Positions 54,901 through 64,000 of a DNA stretch of 64,000 bases are shown in pieces (positions within the stretch are counted from its first letter, which is position 1; each line of letters begins with the position of its first letter). Where the stretch lies: NCBI GenBank assembly GCA_944989445.1, contig CALYLW010000069.1:1302001-1366000 (forward strand), read 5' to 3'. The translations under genes were made by a program, and so were the position numbers. The notes under the pieces are model-generated. The model worked only from the letters and a program-made list of their open reading frames with translations. It was not told where the DNA came from and did no database searches. This stretch comes from Ampullaceana balthica (Eukaryota > Mollusca > Gastropoda > Lymnaeidae).

Positions 54901-57900
54901 GGTTTTTGTCCTAACAAATATTCATATTGGAAAATATTATCGGTAATATCTGCGAAAATGCTTATCGGTAGACTCCCTAATATAAAAGATAAATAATTAC
55001 GAGTGATAAATTTAAGAATGACGTCATCAATTATGACCACTGGTTTTTGTCCTAACAAATACTCATATCGGCAAAAAAAATATCGGTAATATCGGTATCG
55101 GCAATAAGGCATATCAGTAGACCAATATATTATATATATATATATATATATGGATATACATAACATACATACAAGCACAATGCCTGAAATTTGCTAAGGT
55201 GGTAGTATTCTGCTTTGGGGTCTCATCTTTCTGTTACTAATTTAGTGTATATTTTAAGGCAAAAAGGGTATTTCTTAAATATAGCTTATCTTATCTTATC
55301 TGTTACAGACGCTACTTCTATACAGAAGATTATTACATCCTACGCTTATCTATGGTTTGTGTTTAGTCCTGCATTTTTATTAGAGATTTAAATGTTGATA
55401 AAGTGTTGGTTTTCCTGTTTTTTTCTGTGGTTATTATGAAAAGAATGTATATTTAAATTATTATATGTACAGTCGAACCCACTTACCTTGAGCTCGGTTA
55501 GCTCGACCACCCTATTATGTCGACGTTTTTTATTGGAACCGCCAAATTCTCTCTTTGTCTTAGCATTTTTTCGTCGTTTAATTCGATTTTTTTAAGTCGC
55601 CGAAACCTCATAACACGAGCACAAAAAAGGGTCAAATTTGCCACTTGATGTTGGTTATCTCGATCCCCATGACCAATCGCCAGCTTTTGAAAATGTTAGA
55701 TGTGATTTTTTTATAACCAAGTGAAGGCATAAAATTTCTGCCTCGCTGGTGACGTCACAGCCCGCTTGCTCACAGCGCTGTGTTACTAACTTAAATCGCC
55801 AGCTTTTGAAAATGTTCTTATCGATAGGACTGAACCGATCGGTTCGGCTACTCGGCATCGGCCGATTTTTGTATACTCTGAGATACTCGGCAATCGGCCG
55901 CGTAAGTGATGCCGAGTATTACGTAATTGCTCCAATAGCAAAAGGATCACGCAGAATCGCATGTCTAAAAAATTTCGATGCGTATGGAATAACAAAATGT
56001 ACAGTGTGCAGACTTGTGTCATTGGCAACCATTCATCCTTCAACCTCATTTTGACTATTACATGTACTGTACTACTGCTTTGTTCTCATTGTTTCATTCA
56101 TAAGAAGTGGCCGTGTGCAAAAGCCATTTAACTATTGGTTATAATTAATTAAAATATGTCAAAGTTGAAGGTTCAAAAGTTCAAAAGGAGTACCTAATTT
56201 ATTTTGTGTACGTTTATATAGAGAAGAGTTCGCTTTGTCATGAGTCATATATAGGTCATGATATATATATATATATAAGAAATAGTGTCCCGATATTCCG
56301 ATACGATTCTGATTAATCCTCCCATCACTAATTAACGCACAACACGTATATAAAGAAATTTCAAGCGCATGTTAATATTTTGCCGCCATATTGGTTTTCG
56401 TTTTAACTCGATCATCGGTTATCTCGATGCCATTTTGCATACCCCAACGCCGTCGACTTAAGCGGTTTCGACTTAATATGTTATTATCTTCATGTAAAGC
56501 TGTGTGAGCCCGGCTCCTTGCTGGGAAACAGTGCTATAAAAATTAGCAATTTATTATTATTATTGAATCTGCATTCTCTTTTGGGTCGAGCCGCTAGGCT
56601 CTTAGGACCCGGTTCAATTTATCGCATGCGAGCCTCATCAAGCGGGCATCGCCATAGAGGTACTCCTCTGCAGGTACCGTTACTTCTCCTTCCAAATCCC
56701 GCACAGCTCGGGGCACTCTTCGAGCACAGCCGCCAGGCCAGTTCCCCTTCTTCTAATGTTGAATTTGTACAAGTAGCTTCGTATGGGACAATGTTCAGTT
56801 CTCATTCTGTTTATGAGCGTCTGATTGCTAGGTCCAATTTCCCACCAGGAGTCGCCTTTGTTCGGTCGCGGCATGTACTGGAATACTTTTCTGGCCGTGC
56901 TTCCAGATGCCCAGCCCTGAAGCCATTTCTCTCGGAAATGGTCTTTAAGCCACGATCTGACCCCCAGCTGGGTCATGGGGCGATCGGGTTTGGGCTGAGC
57001 TGAACCTTCTCTCGCCAACTTATCGACCCTGTCTGAATGAGGCTCGCCACTGTGCCCAGTGATGTACTGAAGGACTACTTTTCCGCCTTGTGCTAGGATT
57101 TCACCTACTGTTTCCAAAATGACACTGACCGTTTTCGTCTCCAGAGAGGATCGACCCACAGTCTCGAGCAAAAACCGTGAGTCGGTGAAGACTACGACGG
57201 TCGGGAAAACCTTTCTTCTTGCTAGACGTCGGCGTATTTCCTTCAAACCCCTGCATATCGCCTCCAGTTCGGCGTCGTGCCTATTGTATGCGGCTCCGCA
57301 CAGCCCTGACAGTTCAATACTGTCAGGTCCAGGTTGGGGGTATTGAATCAGCACTCCGTATCCACTTCTACCATCCTTGAAACGTGAGCCGTCTGTGAAG
57401 ACTTTTACCACGCTGTCGCCATAAGCTTCGATTGTCTTCAGAGTCTCGTCTCGCTGGAGCTCGACGGGACTGGCTTTCGTCACCGCTGTATTTCCCAGTG
57501 TCAAACGTAGTTCAGGCAAGTCAAAGCTTTCATGTGGTCCTCGAGCAGGGACCAGTCACATTTGTTCCCTGTGCTTGGGTATGGGGACTGAGTCTTCTAG
57601 TTCGTAGACCGTATCCATGAAGGATGGCCTTTTCAGTCGAGTCCACTTTACCCATCGGTCTTGTAGTTGGAAGCAGGGTTCGTCATGCTCCAACCTACGG
57701 TATCGCTCTTGCGTGGTCATGATTGCCTTTTCTCGCCTTATCGCCAGGGGTTCTACGTTTGACATAATTTCTACAGCAGCTGTGGGTGTCGTACGTAACG
57801 CCCCGCATACAAACCGTAGAGCTTGGTTTTGTATTCGATCCAGTCCCTCTAGAGCCGTACGGCTCGCAAAGGCCTGGACCGGGAGGCTGTAGTCAATGGC

Positions 57901-60900
57901 ACCCCTCACACTACCGAGATAGAGAGCTCTCAGTATTCTTGCATCCGCACCCCAACTAGTGCTAGCCTGTTTCTTCACCAGGGACAGTTTAGCTGTGGCT
58001 TTGGCGCACAATTCATGTAGTTATGTAGTTGGACCTTCTGGTCCAGCTTGATTCCCAAGTACGTTGGTGTCCGATCCCAATTCAATCTTTTCCCGTATAT
58101 CTGAAGCACCACCTCGTGCTTCAGAGCATTCCGTCCATTTGTAAAAATGGAGTGGACCGTTTTCTCCGTATTGACTACTAGGCGCCATCGGTTGGCGTAA
58201 TCTTCAATTCGATTCAGATCTTCCTGCAGCCGGTTCTGCAGTGTTGCAACGTCTTTTCCTGAACTCCATATAGCCAGATCGTCAGCAAACATGGCATTCT
58301 GCGACCCCAGAATACCTTGTAGGTCGTGGACGTAGGCTAAGAACAATGTACAACTAAGGGCGGTCCCCTGTGGGAGTCCGTCCTCCAGGCGCGCCTCATT
58401 GGATAATGACTCCCCCATTCGAGTCTTGATCGTTCTGTCTGTAAGGAACAATTTTATCCAACTGTACATGTTCGCAGTGACACCTAACTGCTGCAACTTA
58501 TAAAGTAGCCCTCCACGCCACACCTTGTTTATTATTATTAAATGAAGATATTCATAGTGCAACTATCATCTTCACAACAGAACAACATGGGAAAGTAAAA
58601 AATATTGAAACATGATGAATTTTGCCGTCAATCATCAACTTTTCCAAAATAAGAATGTTTCTAAAATGACATAATTATTTAAGGCATGAGCATGAATAAT
58701 ATCTAAGTAGGCATCAGATTTCACCACCGTGATTAAAGTGCAGATTTTAAAGCATGACTAAACAGAGAAATCCTTGTTCACTTGTAAGTTTTAAAGAACA
58801 CTATCATTTAATGAACTATATCATCTTACTTAAAAATCAGTACATAGGCATCTCAATATCTCAGTCTAAAATTGGTCTAATCAAAACCATGTCATCAATT
58901 CATATGTTGTTGTTAGAGCCAGCCCCCCAACACCCAGCTAAAAAAACTCACTTTCTGAAGCTAGATCAGATATATACGTCAGCATAATTCTGAATATAAT
59001 AATTCTGGCTAACATTGTGGTAGTTTATATATCAACTTTTCCGGGTTTAAACACGTAGTATATTATTGAATTACATGTAATTCCATACCAAATCATTTTG
59101 AAGCTTTATTACCAAATATTTAAATGTTAATAGCCAATTTTCTTTGATAAAGTGATCAACATGCTATTAAAACAAACATACATAATTTATAACATTTTTA
59201 GAGAGCATAAATAATATGGAAGCATTTGTTTTCAAGATGACTGTTAAGACGAAATTCAACGTTAGGAAACAGTTTTAGCTGAAATGCCATGCTGAAGACT
59301 AATTTCTACCAGTTATGTTCCTTTTTCTAACTGCAGGATGATTTAATACTTTGTCTCTATTGACTATTTATCCAGTTTTCTCTTAACATCTCCAAATATT
59401 TTAAGAAGCAAAAAATTTAACAGAATAACTACATCATGTTATTCATAAGACTAGATCAAGAAGAATGAGTAAATTGTGTCATAGGAGTGAACTTTAAAAA
59501 AAAATGCAACACTCCCGTCGTCATCAATTGGTGACATCAATGGCATTTTTATGTCTCGGCCACCTGACGATATAACTGACATTACACAGAAAATTTGGCC
59601 CACTTTTGAGACATTAGGGTTTGACAACATAAAGTAATTGTCATAACCAATGAGAAAATGCTTAAACAAAGAGAGTTTTCGCAGTTTCAATTAAAGCGTG
59701 GACTTAATAGGATTGGAATGTTAGCTGGGGTCGAGATAACTGGATTCTAAGTTTTACTGTGTGTGTGAGTGTAAATATATATAAATCTGCATCCACGTCT
59801 TTATGGTCTACCAGAACAATACTAGAAGTCTAAATTTAAAAAGTGCTGGCAAATAAAGTGATTTTAAGTCAGCATATGCCGTTGAGTTTAACTTTGCCCA
59901 TTCCACTAATATTATTTGAAGGGCAACATAAAAATTCAGTATAATGAAATGAAATTAGTTTTTTCTCAGGTAGAAGGTTAATGTCAATTTTAAAATTTTA
60001 ACCACAGAATTCACCAGCAAACTTGGAGTAATGCTGACAACAGAAAGTGTTTGTCCAGAATAAATTCAGATCATTGGAAGAAACTTACAGGAGATGACCT
60101 TGATTTATGGGTTTTATTCCCAGGATCACCTTGGCTTGTACTGACTTCTAAAAGAAAATAATTGTAACCATACTTAGTTATAGGTGAATTTTTCTTGTGA
60201 TTTATGAACACTTTTTCTATTTAAATTTACCTTAGGAATTAATAATCATTTACTAGAAAGCCAAAGAAAAATCTGCAAAATAATTCAATGAATACCTTGA
60301 ACCTAACATAATAAAGGATGTTTTGTCCTCATTATTCATTTTTTTTTAAAATTTGTAAACAAAATTTTTAAATATTTATCTCCAGGTAATCTTAATTAGT
60401 AGTCATACATTTTGCCGAGAGACCTTCTAAAACAAATTAAAGGGGCTTTGTAAACTTATTTGCAATGTTTATACACTGCTCTTTAAATAGACAGCATGTT
60501 ATGAAGTTTCAAGTAAATAATGAAGTTTATCCAATAAAGACACTTATAAAAAGCACATGCTTTTGTTCACATGAGAACAACAAAGAAATATGAAAAATAT
60601 CTGCTAATTTGAAAAATTAAATAATTGTAAGACTTATGATGAAAGGGTTCAATGTAGACGAATCTTGTGAAATCAAAGTTTCTTTTAAGAGCATTGTGAA
60701 ATATTTAACAATTTTCATAATTTTATAGTTTCTTTTAATTCAATATTAGAACTAGAGCGACTTGCTAAACAGTAACTGACTTCAGTATTTACTGTTTGCA
60801 ATATTTGGTTGGCATTTACATAGTCACTTTCATACATGTATTTATTTTCACAAACGTTTTATTAATTTGTTTAAAATGATACTATTACATGTATATTACA

Positions 60901-63367
60901 TGATACATGTACAATGTAAAAATGTTTTGTTGGGGGGGTCGTCATAAGATGAGTATGTCAATGTGACCTTGCTCCATAATAGTCTAATTTACCTAAACTT
61001 TTAACAAAATATTTTTCTGTATAAAAAATTGTCAGACAATCTTTAAATCAGTTTAAATTTTATTGTGGAAAGGGTGTTAATTATAAAATTTATCACGATT
61101 TTAAAATACATAATACAACTGGGCTAATCTCTGTCAGTCAGCTCAACGAAATAAAATATGAGATGTAAACATTGAATTTAACAAGAAAAGTTATATCCCC
61201 TGATAAATAATGACATTCTATGTGCAATAATTTCAGATAGTAAAAGAGAGCTTATCTACATCAGTCAATGCCCTCTGTGGCCCGGATGAATGCATGCATG
61301 AAGAAAGGAATTAGTTCTAAAATTGGGTCTAGCCAAAAATAGACAAACCCTACATAATCTCAATGGAAAACTGGGTCTCTACTGTGGAAACATAATCTTA
61401 CAGGGAAGAGCATCCCAATGGAATGAGATGCAAACAGTGAATAGAATAATGAGATCCAATTAGGAAATGGAATATCTGGTTTATTCCCTTGTTATTTTTG
61501 TTGAAGCAATGAATGTTGAAGATGAAAAGAAATTCTAACATTTATTAGACAACTACCTCTTACAATTATTCTGATCTTTAAAAAATATTGTGATGAAATT
61601 CAAAAATACCTTTCTTCATATATTTATGGTTCATTTTTTGTAACTGTGCTTTTAGAAGTTTGGACTTCAGTTTTTTCCCATTTAAATCATCAATAGCTCT
61701 CCTTGCTGTTAATTCATCTGTCATCTCCACAAAGGCAAACCTAATTAAAAGATATATACAGTGTAATATAAATTTTGTATTCAATATGGAGTAGTTATAT
61801 GATGAGTTTTTTTCTGGATATTTTTCTTCTGGGAAAACTGGTCAAAGTTCAATGTTGTATAATGTTATTTATACAGTAAAAAGCATTTTATCAGGTCTAT
61901 AAACTTACAATTTCGGCTTATTTCCTTTGATGACCACTGATTTTGGCCCATAAGGTTTGATCAGTTCATTGAAGTCTTCCTGTAGTAAATGAGATCTTAA
62001 GTCTTTTTCAATAAAAATTACTAATTTTTTTAGAAATTATAGAAAGAATTTATGTGTTAAATTTTATTTAAAAAATTATTATTTATGTTAAGAACACTCA
62101 TTCTATATGGATTTATATAGATTATTGTATTATATTATTATTGACTTAATAGACACATTTTCTAGCATGATGAACTAGAATATTTTTTGGGCACACATTT
62201 GAACACCATTTTCTCTCACCTTAGATTCAAAGTTTGATACAAATACTGAAAGCTTGGAAATTGCTTGATCTTAAATTTTAAAAAAATATATATGGATAAT
62301 TATTTACACAAACTTTGATACATTAAAAAAAATTAGGGATGCGGAAATTAATGATTAATTAATCGATTAATTGTTAAATAATTCAATCGATTAAAATTAA
62401 TTTGATCGACGAAAATTTGATTAAAATTTTAGAAAATATTTCTTTTTTTCTTCTTCAAATTTATTAATAATTATTTTATTTTTTTACTTACATACTTTTC
62501 CTTCGTATTATTATTTATTTAGATGTGCATACGTAAAAAGTTTTTTCTTTATTTCTTGCATAGCACAACGAATTTGCTAAGTTACGTCACAAAATTCGGG
62601 AGCCATGGAATTACCGCGACTTAACCGATTTCGGGAAATAATGAATCACGACTTAACGGGATCTATATATGCATTATAAAGTTATAATTAATCAAAATTA
62701 ATCGATTAAATCTTTTCCCGATTAATCGAACAAAAAATAATCAGTACCAGTCCTAAAAAATATATGTTATTTACCCGTTTTTAAGATTTAAACTATCGGG
62801 TAAAAATAAAAAACCTAAACTAGTTATCTTACTGAATTTATCTAAAATTAACCTAGATATTTTGTTATTACATGAAAATAATACCAGTACTTGCAAAACT
62901 TTTACCTGAATCTTTTCTCTTGACTATCACACTTTTTTTGATGTAATTCATCTTTTGTCTTGTCTAGTTGAGTGCCACCTCCAAACCTTCCATGGTTATT
63001 GTTCTGTAAATCTTGATTGACATCTTTAACCAAGCTAGATGGCAAATCATTGCAATTGACGACACAAACTTTGGAATTTATAAATTTTCTTCCTCGCCCT
63101 GAGCTATTAAGCTTTTCTTTCTTTTTATCATTTTTATAAGGCTTTGTTTCATACTTTTTGAGAGAATCTTCAGGTCCATCTAACATGTCAGTAGCAGACT
63201 TCTGATTAGTATTTAATTCATTGGATTTTACTGAGGTATCTTTAAACTTCCCTATTTTTTCCATTTCTATTTTTGAACAACTTGCTACTCTAAGATTATA
63301 ATCTTTTCCAAATAGTGTCAAAGCTCTAGCAATATCATCTTTGGAAGCATATCTGATGAAGACCCAT
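51882..63367 (-). CDS. Multi-RRM RNA-binding protein, nine 3' exons (gene partial at 5' end)
   Basis: The exons are 63367-62906, 62269-62220, 61979-61909, 61740-61610, 60147-60089, 53808-53671, 53194-53121, 52959-52866 and 51941-51882. All junctions keep phase except the first. Three RRM-type units are visible: the end of one (WVFIRYASKDDIARAL), a complete middle one with RNP2 LSVFVSNF and RNP1-like KLFAFVEM, and a C-terminal one with RNP2 CSIFVANF and RNP1-like KAFLYLAT, ending at the stop. A Lys/Ser/Asn-rich linker follows the first and an acidic Pro-rich linker precedes the last. The RNP1 motifs lack some of the usual aromatics, so RNA binding may be partial. I do not recognise the orthologue. 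A reversed I-type LINE and MITEs fill the large intron 53809-60088. Confidence 0.82.
51942..52865. other. Last intron of the RRM gene
   Basis: AT-rich intron; nothing else recognised. Confidence 0.5.
52866..52959 (-). CDS. RRM gene exon h (RNP1 of the last RRM)
   Basis: TKAFLYLATIYDVIAAVKEM then NSSCILGLPLK. Acceptor TTTCAG; the donor GTTCTT is weak, but phase and domain order support it. Confidence 0.8.
53121..53194 (-). CDS. RRM gene exon g
   Basis: STLRKTFEQFHVLDICIINN then QPGS: helix 1 and strand 2 of the last RRM. Acceptor ATAG, donor GTAAGG. Confidence 0.88.
53671..53808 (-). CDS. RRM gene exon f (acidic linker and RNP2 of the last RRM)
   Basis: Forty-six codons: EMPPLEPETNYSEMPDLVPE, then a helix-like stretch and NCSIFVANFPVCSLE. 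Acceptor ACCAG, donor GTAACA. Confidence 0.85.
53916..54840. mobile_element. Terminal-inverted-repeat element (AGGGGTCTACCGATATC ends)
   Basis: The left end, TAGGGGTCTACCGATATC, is mirrored by ...ATCGGTAGACCCCTA at about 54839. CGATAT/ATCGG motifs fill the ends. The centre (54170-54480) is the module shared with the pogo-type MITEs at 8121 and 55470, so one has inserted in the other or captured it. No transposase. Confidence 0.65.
54690..55130. repeat. Tandem repeat, about 150 bp by 3, from a MITE end
   Basis: Each unit has GAGTGATAAATTTAAGAATG, ACGTCATCA, TATGACC, TTTTGTCCTAACAAATA and ATCGGTAGAC. The right terminal repeat of the preceding element is included in every unit. Confidence 0.75.
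55287..55422 (-). mobile_element. LINE family L tail fragment
   Basis: On the minus strand this ends in the family tail: on the plus strand TTATCTTATCTTATCTG, then AGACGCTACTTCTATACAGA. About 135 bases, no coding part. A severely 5'-truncated insertion. Confidence 0.8.
55470..56473. mobile_element. TA-flanked pogo-type MITE, family P, copy 3
   Basis: CAGTCGAACCCACTTACCTT after TA; ...GACTTAAGCGGTTTCGACT before TA. It is very like copy 1 at the ends and like copy 2 in the middle (reversed). The small frames inside are shadows of the palindrome. Confidence 0.8.
56680..57519 (-). pseudogene. I-type LINE RNase H domain and C-terminal finger
   Basis: A 279-residue frame. VVKVFTDGSRFKDGRSGYGV has the first catalytic Asp, AELEAICRGLKE the Glu, VVVFTDSRFLLE the second Asp and GHSGEPHSDRVDKLAR the final His/Asp block, so the RNase H active site is complete. 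The end has MRTEHCPIRSYLYKF and EECPEL, a Cys/His finger partly lost. Upstream truncation still makes the element inactive. Confidence 0.9.
57556..58011 (-). pseudogene. I-type LINE segment between RT and RNase H
   Basis: A 151-residue frame with LRALYLGSVRGAIDYSLPVQ and LEGLDRIQNQALRFVCGALR, the conserved connection after the RT (I-D-Y...Q-N-x-A-L-R). It ends at a stop just before the RNase H frame. Confidence 0.85.
57975..58550 (-). pseudogene. I-type LINE reverse-transcriptase domain
   Basis: KVWRGGLLYKLQQLGVTANM, then DGLPQGTALSCTLFLAYVHD (motif B) and NAMFADDLAIWSSGKD (motif C with both Asp). RWRLVVNTEKTVHSIFTN (motif D) and TYLGIKLDQKVQLHNYM follow. The frame opens at the truncation point and breaks at about 57990, where it shifts to the next frame. 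Confidence 0.9.
58563..59559. other. RRM-gene intron, nothing recognised
   Basis: AT-rich intron. The frame at 58754-58987 matches nothing I know. Confidence 0.45.
59560..59762. mobile_element. Decayed end of a pogo-type MITE
   Basis: AACAAAGAGAG, GTGGACTTAATAG, GGGGTCGAGATAAC and a final TTTTACTGTG follow the order of the right end of copy 2 (8840-8937). Strongly mutated. Confidence 0.5.
60089..60147 (-). CDS. RRM gene exon e (linker)
   Basis: 59 bases: VSTSQGDPGNKTHKSRSSP. In phase with both neighbours. Acceptor TTTTAG, donor GTAAGTT. Confidence 0.78.
60148..61609. other. RRM-gene intron, nothing recognised
   Basis: Intron between exons e and d. No repeat edge or frame stands out. Confidence 0.5.
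61610..61740 (-). CDS. RRM gene exon d (RNP1 of the middle RRM)
   Basis: FAFVEMTDELTARRAIDDLN completes RNP1 and helix 2, and the exon ends in a basic run (MNHKYMKK). Acceptor ATTAG, donor GTATTT. Confidence 0.88.
61909..61979 (-). CDS. RRM gene exon c
   Basis: EDFNELIKPYGPKSVVIKGN, then KPK and two bases. Acceptor CTACAG, donor GTAAGTT. This is helix 1 to strand 2 of the middle RRM. Confidence 0.85.
62220..62269 (-). CDS. RRM gene exon b (RNP2 of the middle RRM)
   Basis: Fifty bases: QAISKLSVFVSNFESK. Acceptor TTAAG, donor GTGAGA. It joins in phase to the next exon (EDFNELIKPYG). Confidence 0.78.
62334..62757. mobile_element. ATTAATCGATTAAT-rich MITE
   Basis: The left end, TTAGGGATGCGGAAATTAATG, and the right end read in reverse (TTAGGACTGGTACTGATTAT) share TTAGG and a series of AATCGATTAA palindromes just inside. 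It lies in the intron between exons a and b, where a small exon may be missing. Confidence 0.55.
62906..63367 (-). CDS. RRM gene exon a (end of first RRM and basic linker)
   Basis: Acceptor TTTCAG, then WVFIRYASKDDIARALTLFG, then a long Lys/Ser/Asn-rich linker with GRGRKF and GRFGGGT. The donor GTAAAAG at 62905 leaves two extra bases, but the next exon needs one. The alternative donor GTCAAG, ending the exon at 62925, would restore phase; otherwise an unseen small exon lies between. Confidence 0.8.
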
Positions 63368-63431
63368 CTGAAATCAAAATAATTCATATTATTATTGTGA
63401 TAATTAAGTGCTAATTGTATAGTGCTCTACC

Positions 63432-64000
63432 CAGTGGCGTAGCTAGCGGCGGTCCGCCCCGGGCGGCACTCATTTAGGGGCGGCATTTGTGGGCATTTGA
63501 AAAGTACAACCATTTCAGACAACCACCCTTTTTCTTTTGAAGGGGGAAAACCAAGATGAAACAAAAATATTCGTAATTTCAAGTCTTAATTAACGGATTC
63601 GCACACCATTTGTTTGATTACATAGTGGATAATATAGCTAACGCAAAACCGTTCAAAAAATGTTAAAACGCTCAAAAAACTTATCCATTTGTTTGGAAAA
63701 CTAAGCGGTATAAGTCACAGATGAAACTTTTATAAGAAAACTATAAAAAAAACTCGGGGCCGAATAATGTGTGCTATAAATATCGCCACGACATTTTTCG
63801 TGGAATTTGGACTTCGCAGAATGATGCGCGAACAAGTACCTACAAGGCATGGTGGTTTAAATATTGTGTTTAACTTGCAAGTAGTAATTTATATTACCGT
63901 ATCAGTTTTCAGTAAATTATTGTAAGGTAAGCTATTAAAAATTAAATTTATTTTGTTTTTATTGCATTAAAGTAGCACCTATAATTTGTGTTTTTCATTA
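63432..64000. mobile_element. Left end of a hAT element running off the window
   Basis: CAGTGGCGTAGCTAGCGGCG is a well-known style of hAT end. CGGGCGGCACTC and GGGGCGGCATTT follow. No transposase frame is reached before 64000. A related end starts at 20033. Confidence 0.6.

Larger units (their letters stand above)
56530..58562 (-). mobile_element. I-type LINE, RT and RNase H portion, 5'-truncated (copy 2)
   Basis: Minus-strand element. Its 3' end on that strand is an AATAATAATAATAAAT tract at 56545-56565, fitting the TAA-type tail of I-clade LINEs. It is inserted in the large RRM-gene intron in the same orientation as the gene. Confidence 0.85.

Noticed and set aside
62902..63387. ATG at 63387 as the start of the RRM gene
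   Set aside because: The sequence before 63367 is a pyrimidine-containing acceptor (TTTCAG), and the first RRM would lack its RNP2 half; the true start lies beyond the right edge.
1..64000. CRISPR array, operon or prokaryotic defence system
   Set aside because: No evenly spaced direct repeats with unique spacers and no bacterial-type gene order; spliced genes and retrotransposons show a eukaryotic genome.

Overview
The window reads as nuclear DNA from an invertebrate animal. It is AT-rich and intron-rich, and it is crowded with eukaryotic transposable elements: Penelope-like elements, several non-LTR retrotransposons, tRNA-derived SINEs, an LTR retrotransposon, hAT, piggyBac, MULE, pogo-type and Helitron-type remnants, and many MITEs. 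A mollusc or another lophotrochozoan is my best guess from the repeat style, but nothing here proves it. I see no prokaryotic operons, rRNA genes or CRISPR arrays.

I can support two host genes, both on the minus strand and both running off an edge of the window. (1) An OSR1/SPAK (Ste20/GCK-VI) protein kinase runs from its start codon at 11294 leftward to 2513. Seven exons join in phase to give residues 1-235, which is most of the kinase domain; the C-terminal part lies beyond the left edge. (2) A protein with at least three RRM-type RNA-binding domains runs from 63367 leftward to a stop codon at 51882 in nine recognised exons; its N-terminus lies beyond the right edge. Exons were placed by hand from splice sites, reading phase and domain continuity. 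One junction in gene 2 does not keep phase with the best-looking donor.

The rest is mobile DNA. From 1 to 11 kb, pogo-type TA-flanked MITEs, a LINE fragment, a foldback MITE and a short hAT sit in the kinase introns. From 12 to 18.4 kb there is a 5'-truncated LINE, a SINE, two nested MITEs and a Helitron-like remnant. From 18.4 to 21.7 kb there is a cluster of direct and inverted copies of one ~500-600 bp repeat, split by a hAT remnant. From 23 to 26.3 kb there are two decayed hAT transposases. A piggyBac element with perfect TTAA and terminal repeats lies at 26373-29239, and a second decayed piggyBac at about 30.2-32.1 kb. From 32.2 to 36.7 kb a FLYWCH-type MULE has a Penelope-like element and a hAT inserted in it. 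From 37 to 41.7 kb there are fragments of a second Penelope copy, an I-type LINE, a hAT and another LINE. From 42 to 44 kb a hAT transposase is split by a 1.34-kb TTAA-flanked element. From 44 to 47.8 kb a third Penelope copy is broken up by a putative LTR fragment, a SINE and a PIF1-like helicase remnant. An LTR retrotransposon with a perfect 5-bp target duplication lies at 48214-51234, and it holds a LINE reverse-transcriptase fragment directly against its 3' LTR. The introns of the RRM gene hold terminal-inverted-repeat families and a reversed I-type LINE.

The observations I rate highest are: a SINE and a LINE family that share the same hairpin-bearing 3' tail, so a likely parasite and host pair; the LTR/LINE chimera; the nested MULE-Penelope-hAT and hAT-piggyBac insertions, which give a relative time order; the conserved hammerhead-like CTGATGA...CGAAAC core at the 3' end of the Penelope copies; and the repeated delivery of complete TGACGTCA (CRE-type) palindromes by several MITE families. 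I found no clearly new multi-gene system.
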